A stretch of DNA of 16,245 nucleotides from Sulfurimonas sp. (GTDB lineage: Bacteria; Campylobacterota; Campylobacteria; Campylobacterales; Sulfurimonadaceae). The stretch lies in contig JAMOMX010000090.1 of assembly GCA_027066935.1 (NCBI GenBank), forward strand, positions 1-16,245, read 5' to 3'. Made by a program: the position numbers and the translations under genes. This document shows, piece after piece, positions 6,504-13,658 of the stretch (position 1 is the stretch's first letter; each line of letters begins with the position of its first letter). A model generated the notes under the pieces. It had not been told where the DNA came from, did no database searches, and was given only the letters and a program-made list of their open reading frames with translations.

Positions 6504-9068
6504 ATGGCATTTTTAGATGACTATAAAGTACATACAAAAGAGAGAGCGGCTCTTGGTGTTCCACCATTAGCTTTGAACGCTGAACAAACAGCAGATCTTG
6601 TTGAGTTATTAAAAGCTTCACCAATTGTGGAGCAAGATTATATAGTGGATATATTTGAAAATAAAATTCCTGCTGGTGTTGATGACGCTGCTTATGTAAA
6701 AGCTGCATTTTTAAATGATGTAGTGCAAGGAAATATTTCTTGTGATGCAATCACACCTGCAAAAGCTTGTGAAATTTTAGGAAAAATGCTTGGTGGATTT
6801 AATGTTACTCCATTAGTTGAAGCACTTAAAATCCCAGAAATTGCAGATGTTGCGGCAACTCAACTTAAAAATACAATTCTTGTATATGATTCTTTTAATG
6901 ATGTTAAAACATTAATGGATAATGGAAATCCTCAAGCTAAAGAGATAGTTGAATCTTGGGCAAATGCTGAATGGTTCACAAATAAAGAAGCGATGGCTAA
7001 AGAAATCACAGTAACTGTTTACAAAATACCTGGTGAAACAAATACTGATGACTTATCTCCTGCAAGTGAAGCATTCACAAGAGCAGATATCCCTTTACAT
7101 GCAAACTCATTCTTAATAAACAGAATGGATAACCCTCTTGATACAATGAAAGAATTAAAAGCAAAAGGACACCCTTTAGTTTATATTGGTGATGTTGTAG
7201 GAACAGGTTCTAGTAGAAAATCTGGAATTAATTCACTTCAATGGCATATGGGTGTTGATATTGATGGTATTCCAAATAAAAGAACTGGCGGTATTGTTAT
7301 TGGTGATATTATCGCCCCAATCTTCTTTAATACGGCAGAAGATTCAGGTTGTATCCCGATAGAGGCTCCTGTTGGAAAGTTAGAAACTGGAGATGTAATT
7401 ACAGTTAAACCTTTTGATGGTGTAATTGAAAGAGATGGTTCAGTTGTTTCAGAGTTTGAAATCTCTCCAAATACATTGCCAGATGAGATGAGAGCAGGGG
7501 GAAGAATCCCTTTAATTATTGGTAAAGGTCTTACCGCAAAAGCTAGAGAAGCTTTAGGTATGGATGCTGGAGATATATTTTTAGTACCGAATCAACCAGA
7601 AGATGATGGTTCTGGATATACATTAGCTCAAAAAATGCTTGGTAAAGCTTGTGGAATAGAGGGAGTTAAGCCTGGTATGTATTGTGAGCCAATAGCTACA
7701 ACAGTAGGTTCTCAAGATACAACTGGACCAATGACAAGAGATGAAGTAAAAGAGTTAGCAGCACTTTCTTTTGGCGCTGACATGGTTATGCAATCATTTT
7801 GTCATACAGCTGCTTATCCAAAACCAGCAGATATTGTGCTTCAGCATACACTCCCAGAGTTCTGGACATCAAGAAAAGGTTTTATCCTTCGCCCAGGTGA
7901 TGGTGTAATCCACTCGTGGTTAAATAGACTTTGTCTTCCAGATACGGTAGGTACTGGTGCAGATAGCCATACTAGATTCCCAATTGGTATCTCATTCCCA
8001 GCTGGTTCTGGTCTTGTTGCATTTGCAGGAGTTACAGGTATGATGCCTCTAACTGTTCCTGAATCTGTTTTAGTTAAATTTTCTGGTGAGATGCAACCTG
8101 GTATCACTCTTAGAGATTTAGTTAATGCCATCCCTCATCAAGCTATCAAAGATGGTCTATTAACAGTTGAGAAAAAAGGTAAAAAGAATATTTTTGCTGG
8201 AACTGTTGTAGAGATTGAAGGTTTAGAGGATCTTAAGTGTGAGCAAGCATTTGAGCTATCTGATGCATCTGCTGAGAGAAGTTCGGCTGCTTGTACAGTT
8301 AAGCTTAACCGTGAACCTGTAGTTGAGTATCTAGAATCAAATATTGTTTTAATTGAAGAGTTAATTGCACAAGGTTATTCTGATGCAGCTACACTTCAAA
8401 GACGTGCCGATAAGATGAAAGAATGGGTTAAAAATGGAGAGTTACTAGTAGCTGATAAAGATGCTAAATATATAGCTACTATAAATATTGATCTTAATGA
8501 GATTAAAGAGCCTATTTTAGCTTGTCCAAATGATCCAGATGATGTTAAAACTTTAACTGAAATCAGAGAAGCTGGTTTAAGAACAGAGATTGATGAAGTA
8601 TTTGTTGGTTCATGTATGACTAACATTGGTCTTTTCCGTGCAGCTGGTGAGATTTTAAAAGGCGAGGGTGCAGTTAAAAATAAACTATGGATTTGTCCTC
8701 CAACTAAGATGGATGAAAAAACTTTAAATGAAGAGGGTTATTACTCTATATTTGGTTCAGCTGGTGCTAGAACTGAGATACCTGGATGTTCTTTATGTAT
8801 GGGTAATCAAGCTTCTGTTGCATCAAATGCATGGGTATTCTCAACTTCAACAAGAAACTTTGATAACAGATTAGGTAAGGGTAGTCAAGTTTATCTTGGT
8901 TCTGCTGAACTTGCTGCTGTTGTAGCACTTAAAGGTGAGCTTCCAACTGCTGCTGAATATTTAGAGATTGTTGCAAATAAAATCACTCCAGATATCACTG
9001 ATGAAGTTTATAAATATCTTAACTTCAATAAAGTTACTAAAGAAGAGCTAACGGCAATGATTAAATAA
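6504..9068 (+). CDS. acnB: Aconitate hydratase B (bifunctional 2-methylisocitrate dehydratase type)
   Basis: Cytoplasmic [4Fe-4S] enzyme that isomerises citrate to isocitrate via cis-aconitate, serving the oxidative or reductive TCA cycle. At 854 residues it matches AcnB (about 860). Domain order is typical of AcnB: an N-terminal HEAT-like domain (about 1-155), the swivel domain with DDLSPASEAF and GTGSSRKSG (about 232-240), then the catalytic part with TGADSHTRFP (about 483-492). The three cluster cysteines are C704 (GSCMTNIG) and C762/C765 (CSLCMGN). The start has GAGGG at 7-11 bases upstream. It appears to be monocistronic: its own promoter in front, and a strong hairpin overlapping its stop codon behind. 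AcnB proteins can also bind RNA when they lose the cluster; nothing in the sequence tests that here. Confidence 0.98.
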   Translation: MAFLDDYKVHTKERAALGVPPLALNAEQTADLVELLKASPIVEQDYIVDIFENKIPAGVDDAAYVKAAFLNDVVQGNISCDAITPAKACEILGKMLGGFNVTPLVEALKIPEIADVAATQLKNTILVYDSFNDVKTLMDNGNPQAKEIVESWANAEWFTNKEAMAKEITVTVYKIPGETNTDDLSPASEAFTRADIPLHANSFLINRMDNPLDTMKELKAKGHPLVYIGDVVGTGSSRKSGINSLQWHMGVDIDGIPNKRTGGIVIGDIIAPIFFNTAEDSGCIPIEAPVGKLETGDVITVKPFDGVIERDGSVVSEFEISPNTLPDEMRAGGRIPLIIGKGLTAKAREALGMDAGDIFLVPNQPEDDGSGYTLAQKMLGKACGIEGVKPGMYCEPIATTVGSQDTTGPMTRDEVKELAALSFGADMVMQSFCHTAAYPKPADIVLQHTLPEFWTSRKGFILRPGDGVIHSWLNRLCLPDTVGTGADSHTRFPIGISFPAGSGLVAFAGVTGMMPLTVPESVLVKFSGEMQPGITLRDLVNAIPHQAIKDGLLTVEKKGKKNIFAGTVVEIEGLEDLKCEQAFELSDASAERSSAACTVKLNREPVVEYLESNIVLIEELIAQGYSDAATLQRRADKMKEWVKNGELLVADKDAKYIATINIDLNEIKEPILACPNDPDDVKTLTEIREAGLRTEIDEVFVGSCMTNIGLFRAAGEILKGEGAVKNKLWICPPTKMDEKTLNEEGYYSIFGSAGARTEIPGCSLCMGNQASVASNAWVFSTSTRNFDNRLGKGSQVYLGSAELAAVVALKGELPTAAEYLEIVANKITPDITDEVYKYLNFNKVTKEELTAMIK

Positions 9069-9093
9069 AAAAAGACTAAGGTCTTTTTTTATT
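9064..9093. terminator. Bidirectional intrinsic terminator between acnB and lolA
   Basis: Stem AAATAAAAAAAGAC, loop TAAG, then GTCTTTTTTTATT: 13 perfect pairs with a 7-base T-run on each strand in its own reading direction. It overlaps the acnB stop codon (9066-9068) on one side and the lolA stop codon (9092-9094, minus) on the other, so one element ends both convergent transcripts. Confidence 0.85.
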
Positions 9094-9607
9094 AATCTCT
9101 TATGATGTCAAAATCTAAAGGATATTTTGGAATAAATAAACTCTTATCTATCTTTTGATTTTGCTTATGGTTACTAAATGTTATCTCTACACTATTTTCA
9201 AACTGATCCAAATAGGATATAGAGATTAAAGTGTCATTTTTCACTTCCAAAGTAAACGATGTAGAGTCATATTTTGCAATATATAAATTTTTATCTATTT
9301 TTTCTGCTTTTTCAATTATTTTAAAAAAATCAAAATTACTACTTATTTTTCTTTTTATCACTTGTTCAATTTCAGGCTCAACTACAGTTGCTTGATATCT
9401 ATTTATATATATTATTTTTTTTATTGGTGTAGTATATATCCACTTGGCATTTTGTGGTTTAGATGCTAACAAGTGTCCATTATAGTGTAATTCTTTTTTC
9501 TTATCATCTGTAATAACTTGAATAAAATCAGCTTCAAAAGTAGTTATATTACTTATTGAAGCAAAAACTTGTGTGGATAGTAGTAAAAATAAAATTTTAA
9601 ATTTCAT
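9092..9607 (-). CDS. lolA: Periplasmic outer-membrane lipoprotein carrier LolA
   Basis: 171-residue LolA-family protein that would shuttle lipoproteins through the periplasm from the inner-membrane Lol ABC transporter to the outer membrane. It has a Sec signal peptide, MKFKILFLLLSTQVFA, with likely cleavage after A16 and no lipobox cysteine. The mature part shows family hallmarks: FEADFIQVITDDKKKELHYNG near the start, a KPQNAKWIYTTP stretch (where other LolA proteins have P..FRW.Y..P), and beta-strand-rich continuation with LEVKNDTLISIS. A weak AGAGAG ribosome binding site precedes the ATG. It is divergent from secA, and a LolC/LolE-type permease lies just behind secA, which supports the assignment. 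LolA is poorly conserved at sequence level, so identity rests partly on context. It is shorter than the enterobacterial protein (about 200 with signal). Confidence 0.85.
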   Translation of the reverse strand: MKFKILFLLLSTQVFASISNITTFEADFIQVITDDKKKELHYNGHLLASKPQNAKWIYTTPIKKIIYINRYQATVVEPEIEQVIKRKISSNFDFFKIIEKAEKIDKNLYIAKYDSTSFTLEVKNDTLISISYLDQFENSVEITFSNHKQNQKIDKSLFIPKYPLDFDIIRD

Positions 9608-9673
9608 ATACTCTCTTTTTTATGGTGAAACTTTTTTGTTCATCAAACTAAATATTATTTAAATAAAATCTGC

Positions 9674-9710
9674 TTTTCATAACAATTTTCTGTTTTATAT
9701 GAAAATTATA
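9674..9710 (-). promoter_or_regulatory. Candidate lolA promoter with adjacent inverted repeat
   Basis: On the minus strand TATAAT (9705-9710) is a possible -10 about 98 bp before the lolA start. Directly after it come inverted arms TTTTCATA (first copy at 9698-9705, minus sense) and TATGAAAA (9674-9681, minus sense), 16 nt apart, over the expected start site. This could be an operator or a leader hairpin; AT-richness makes a chance match possible. Confidence 0.3.
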
Positions 9711-9790
9711 TCTAAGTGATTGTTTACATATTAATTAATATTACTTAATAATTTTTTGATAATTTAATTTATGCCTTTTATTATGTTTAG

Positions 9791-9801
9791 TATGATAAAA
9801 T
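9791..9801 (+). promoter_or_regulatory. Probable -10 region of secA
   Basis: TATGATAAAAT, a form often seen for housekeeping promoters in Campylobacterota, lies 48 bp before the secA ATG and would give a start site near 9808. The upstream 80 bp are extremely AT-rich without a clear -35. Confidence 0.45.
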
Positions 9802-9815
9802 AAAAATAATTTCTT

Positions 9816-9833
9816 TGTAACTATATAGTTACA
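9816..9833. promoter_or_regulatory. Perfect 18-bp palindrome in the secA leader
   Basis: TGTAACTATATAGTTACA reads the same on both strands and ends 5 bp before the AAGG ribosome binding site (9839-9842). If transcription starts near 9808, it lies at about +9 to +26. It could be a dimeric repressor site or an RNA hairpin influencing secA translation. No SecM-like upstream gene is present. Confidence 0.5.
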
Positions 9834-9848
9834 TATATAAGGTTGAGA

Positions 9849-12434
9849 ATGCTACAAGCATTAATGGGTAAATTTTTTAGTACATCTAATGATCGGGAAC
9901 TAAAAAAGTACAGTAATACAGTTAAAAAAATAAATAAGCTTGAGGAAAAATATCAAGCATTAAGTGATGAAGAGTTAAAAGCAAGCTTCAACGAACTTAG
10001 AAAAAGTGTTGTTGAAGATAATGTATCTTTAGATGATGTATTAGAAGATTCATTTGCTATTACTAGAGAAGCTAGTATTAGAACATTGGGAATGAGACAT
10101 TTTGATGTTCAACTTATTGGTGGAATAGTGCTTCATGAGGGTCGTATTGCTGAGATGAAAACAGGTGAGGGAAAGACACTTGTAGCAACTTTAGCTATTG
10201 TTTTAAACGCTATGAGCGGTAATGGTGTCCACCTTGTTACTGTAAATGACTACCTTGCTAAACGCGATGGACAAGAGATGGCTCCACTATACGAATTTCT
10301 AGGTTTTAGTGTTGGAATAATTTTGGATGATATGCACGATCCAGTTATTAAAGGTGAGGCATATAAAGCAGATATTACATATGGTACAAACAATGAATTT
10401 GGCTTTGATTTCTTAAGAGACAATATGAGTTACTCAGCAGAGCATAAGGTTCAAAGAAACTATAGCTTTGTAATTGTTGATGAAGTAGATAGTATTTTAA
10501 TTGATGAAGCTAGAACGCCACTTATTATTTCTGGTCCAACTGATAGAAATATGCAAGACTACAATAGAACAAATGCAATTGCTTTGCAGCTCATTAAAGA
10601 TGAACACTTTACAGTCGATGAAAAAGATAAAGTTATTTTAGTTACAGAAGAGGGTAATACAAAAGCAGAAGAATTATTTGGTGTTGAAAATCTATTTAGT
10701 CCAGAAAATGCTTCTTTGTCTCATATTTTAGACCAAGCTCTAAAAGCAAATTATCTATTTGAAAAAGATGTTGATTATGTTGTAAATGATAATGAGGTAG
10801 TTATTGTTGATGAGTTTACAGGTCGCCTAAGTGAAGGTCGTCGTTTTTCTGATGGTCTTCATCAAGCATTAGAAGCAAAAGAAAAAGTTGAGATTAAAGA
10901 AGAGACTCAAACTCTTGCAGATATCACATTTCAAAATTACTTTAGAATGTACGATAAATTAGCAGGCATGACTGGTACTGCTGAGACTGAAGCAACAGAA
11001 TTTGCACAAATATATCTACTTGATGTTGTATCTATTCCTACAAATATACCTATTACAAGAGCCGATTTAAATGATCTTATATATAAAACTGAAGGCGAAA
11101 AATTCAATGCAGTTATAGACACAATTAAAGAACTTTCAAAAACTGGACAGCCTGTTTTAATTGGAACTGCTTCAATTGAAAAATCTGAAGCTCTTCATGC
11201 AGTTTTAAAAAAAGAAAAAATTGCACATACTGTATTAAATGCTAAAAATCACGAGCAAGAGGGTGAAATAATTAAAAATGCTGGTGTTAAGGGAGCTGTA
11301 ACAATTGCTACAAATATGGCAGGTCGTGGTGTTGATATTAAGGTAAATGATGAAGTTCGTAATCTTGGTGGTCTTTATATCATTGGAACAGAGCGACATG
11401 AAAATCGTCGTATTGACAACCAGCTTCGTGGTCGCTCAGGAAGACAGGGTGATGCAGGTACTACACAATTTTATCTATCTCTAGAAGACAATCTGCTTCG
11501 TATATTTGGAAGTGATAAGATTAAGTCAATCATGGAGAGACTTGGTGTTGAAGATGGTGAATATATAGAATCAAAAATGGTTACTCGTGCAGTTGAAAAA
11601 GCTCAAAAGAAAGTTGAAAATATGCACTATGATGGTCGTAAGCAAATTGTAGAGTATGATGATGTAGCAAATGAGCAAAGAAAAATAGTTTACAAATTTA
11701 GAAATCAACTTTTAGATAAAGAGTATGATATTGCATCTAAAGTTGAAGAGATTAGAGTTGAGTATATTGAAAAAGCGTTAAACGGTGTAGATATTTTTAA
11801 TGGTGGTTCCAGAGAAGATTTTAATTTAGAGAAATTTTTTAAAAAAATTCAAGAAGAACTTAATTTAAAATTTGATCTACAAGAGTTTACTTCGTATGAA
11901 TATGAAGAGTTAGTGGAAGCTATAACTACTAATGTTAAAAAAGCTTATGATGAAAAGATGAGTGTGGTAGATCAAGAGGTTCGTGATGAAGTGGAGCGTA
12001 AGGTTTATTTAGAGATGTTAGATAAAGCTTGGCGTGATCATCTATATCAAATGGATACTATGAAAACAGGTATTAGACTTCGCGCATACAATCAAAAAGA
12101 TCCATTAGTAGAATATAAAAAAGAGAGCTTTAATCTTTTTACTGAATTGATTAGTGATATTAAATCAAGCACTATTATCCATCTTCAAATTATTCAATTT
12201 AGGATGGAGTCACCTGAAGAAGAAGCAAAAAAGATGATGCAGAGTATAGAGAATCAGAAAAAAGCTGAAGAAGCTGCTATGAAATTTAGCAACGAAGAAA
12301 GTGCTGATATATCTAAAAAAATAGCTAGAAATGATCCATGTCCATGTGGAAGTGGAAAAAAATATAAACAATGTTGTGGTAAAAGTGGACCCAAGAAGGG
12401 AGTATTTGCTGGAAACGGTGCCGCTTCATCTTGA
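9849..12434 (+). CDS. secA: Preprotein translocase ATPase SecA
   Basis: Motor ATPase that pushes unfolded preproteins through SecYEG at the inner membrane. Starting from ATG 9849 (MLQALMGKFFSTSNDRELKK) it has 861 residues. Walker A is MKTGEGKT (103-110), the DEVD box is at 211-214 followed by SILIDEARTPLIISG, and the second motor domain has QLRGRSGRQGD. The C-terminus carries the zinc-binding tail CPCGSGKKYKQCC (C831, C833, C842, C843), used in other bacteria to contact SecB and lipids. A TTG at 9843 could also begin the frame, but AAGG (9839-9842) is adjacent to it and properly spaced only for ATG 9849. It is divergent from lolA and overlaps the following permease gene by 4 bp, so the two form one operon. 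An 18-bp palindrome in its leader may be regulatory. Confidence 0.98.
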   Translation: MLQALMGKFFSTSNDRELKKYSNTVKKINKLEEKYQALSDEELKASFNELRKSVVEDNVSLDDVLEDSFAITREASIRTLGMRHFDVQLIGGIVLHEGRIAEMKTGEGKTLVATLAIVLNAMSGNGVHLVTVNDYLAKRDGQEMAPLYEFLGFSVGIILDDMHDPVIKGEAYKADITYGTNNEFGFDFLRDNMSYSAEHKVQRNYSFVIVDEVDSILIDEARTPLIISGPTDRNMQDYNRTNAIALQLIKDEHFTVDEKDKVILVTEEGNTKAEELFGVENLFSPENASLSHILDQALKANYLFEKDVDYVVNDNEVVIVDEFTGRLSEGRRFSDGLHQALEAKEKVEIKEETQTLADITFQNYFRMYDKLAGMTGTAETEATEFAQIYLLDVVSIPTNIPITRADLNDLIYKTEGEKFNAVIDTIKELSKTGQPVLIGTASIEKSEALHAVLKKEKIAHTVLNAKNHEQEGEIIKNAGVKGAVTIATNMAGRGVDIKVNDEVRNLGGLYIIGTERHENRRIDNQLRGRSGRQGDAGTTQFYLSLEDNLLRIFGSDKIKSIMERLGVEDGEYIESKMVTRAVEKAQKKVENMHYDGRKQIVEYDDVANEQRKIVYKFRNQLLDKEYDIASKVEEIRVEYIEKALNGVDIFNGGSREDFNLEKFFKKIQEELNLKFDLQEFTSYEYEELVEAITTNVKKAYDEKMSVVDQEVRDEVERKVYLEMLDKAWRDHLYQMDTMKTGIRLRAYNQKDPLVEYKKESFNLFTELISDIKSSTIIHLQIIQFRMESPEEEAKKMMQSIENQKKAEEAAMKFSNEESADISKKIARNDPCPCGSGKKYKQCCGKSGPKKGVFAGNGAASS

Positions 12435-13633
12435 AAAATAGCATAGTTCCATATTTAGTTAAAAGATTTTTAAGATTTGACAATGAACAACCATTTATCT
12501 TTTTATCTGCATTATTAGCATTTTTAGGTATAGCACTTGGTGTGATGGTTCTTTTAATAGCTATGGCACTAATGAACGGTTTTGATAAAGAGTTTAGAAA
12601 GAAATTAACTGTAATGAACTACCCATTGACTGTAATTCCTAAATTTTATGGTGCTGTTAATGAAAATCTGCTTATTGATTTAGAGTCAAAGTTTCCAAAT
12701 TTAGCTTTTAGCCCATATGTTCAATCAGCAGTTATGGCTAGAAGTGGTTCAAAGCTTGAGGGTGGATATATCTTTGGTGTTAATTTCAAAGATGAAGCAA
12801 AAGTAAACACTATACTGGCAAAAGCTATATCTGGTGTAGATATAGATAAGTTTGATGTATTGATTGGAAAATCATTAAAAGATGAATTTAATTTATTGCC
12901 AAACGATAAATTAATGTACATATTTACTAGTGTTGAACCAGGAGGATTGTCTATAACTCCAAGAATTAAACGCTTTGAAGTAAAAGGTATTTTTGATTCA
13001 GGGTTAACTGCTTATGATAAAGCGTACAGCTATACATCACTCTCATCCCTCCAGACTATACTAAGAGTGCCATCTAATCAATATGATGGTATCCATATTT
13101 TTTCAAAAGACCCTCATTCAGATATATTAAAAATTAAAGATGAGTTGCCAATAAATGTATCTATTAAAGGTTGGTGGCAAGATAATGCAAACTTTTTTGC
13201 AGCCTTAGAGCTTGAAAAAGTTTCACTATTTATTGTTTTGATGTTAATTATTTTAATAGCTTCAATAAATATAATATCTTCACTTTTGATGACCGTGATG
13301 AATAGAAGAAGTGAGATAGCTTTACTTATGTCTTTAGGCGCAACAAAATTAGAGGTAAAAAAAGTATTTCTATACCTAGGTATAGTTATTGGAACTACAG
13401 GGATATTAACTGGTATATCACTTGGAATGAGTGGAATATGGATACTTAGTACTTTTGATATAGTCTCTCTTCCAAAAGATGTATATCCAACAACTACGCT
13501 CCCTCTTGACTTAAGTATTAAAGATTTTTTCAGTATTGTTATTGGTGCATTTGCAATAGTAATAGTATCTGCGTATTACCCAGCTAAAAAAGCTAGTGAA
13601 GTTGATATTTTAACTGTTTTAAGAAATGAATAA
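12431..13633 (+). CDS. Lipoprotein-releasing ABC transporter permease, LolC/LolE family
   Basis: Inner-membrane subunit of the Lol transporter, which extracts outer-membrane lipoproteins and hands them to LolA. The 400 residues show the MacB/LolC topology: a cytoplasmic start with FLRFDNEQPF, membrane segment 1 (about 22-48), a large periplasmic domain (about 50-262), then three C-terminal segments (about 266-290, 312-338, 365-388) with the FtsX-family coupling stretch MNRRSEIALLMSLGATKLEV between the second and third. The TTG start overlaps the secA stop as TTGA, a 4-bp overlap that implies translational coupling; there is no good independent ribosome binding site. No ATPase partner (lolD) is encoded in the window. 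Whether it acts as LolC, LolE or a single LolF-type homodimer cannot be decided, hence no symbol. Confidence 0.9.
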   Translation: MKNSIVPYLVKRFLRFDNEQPFIFLSALLAFLGIALGVMVLLIAMALMNGFDKEFRKKLTVMNYPLTVIPKFYGAVNENLLIDLESKFPNLAFSPYVQSAVMARSGSKLEGGYIFGVNFKDEAKVNTILAKAISGVDIDKFDVLIGKSLKDEFNLLPNDKLMYIFTSVEPGGLSITPRIKRFEVKGIFDSGLTAYDKAYSYTSLSSLQTILRVPSNQYDGIHIFSKDPHSDILKIKDELPINVSIKGWWQDNANFFAALELEKVSLFIVLMLIILIASINIISSLLMTVMNRRSEIALLMSLGATKLEVKKVFLYLGIVIGTTGILTGISLGMSGIWILSTFDIVSLPKDVYPTTTLPLDLSIKDFFSIVIGAFAIVIVSAYYPAKKASEVDILTVLRNE

Positions 13634-13658
13634 ATAGTTAAATAAAATACTATTTTTT
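13632..13658 (+). terminator. Weak hairpin between the convergent permease and AsmA-like genes
   Basis: AAATAGT (13632-13638) and ACTATTT (13649-13655) form a 7-bp stem with a 10-nt loop and a six-T run (13653-13658) on the plus strand. It overlaps the stop codons of both convergent genes, which are only 16 bp apart. The stem is mostly A-T, so efficiency is doubtful. Confidence 0.4.

Noticed and set aside
6502..6750. Open frame on the minus strand opposite the start of acnB
   Set aside because: It has biased His/Gln/Leu-rich composition typical of a reverse-strand shadow and no ribosome binding site or promoter.
9843..9848. TTG at 9843 as the secA start
   Set aside because: The AAGG ribosome binding site is directly adjacent to it, leaving no spacing; ATG at 9849 has proper spacing and gives the usual SecA N-terminus.
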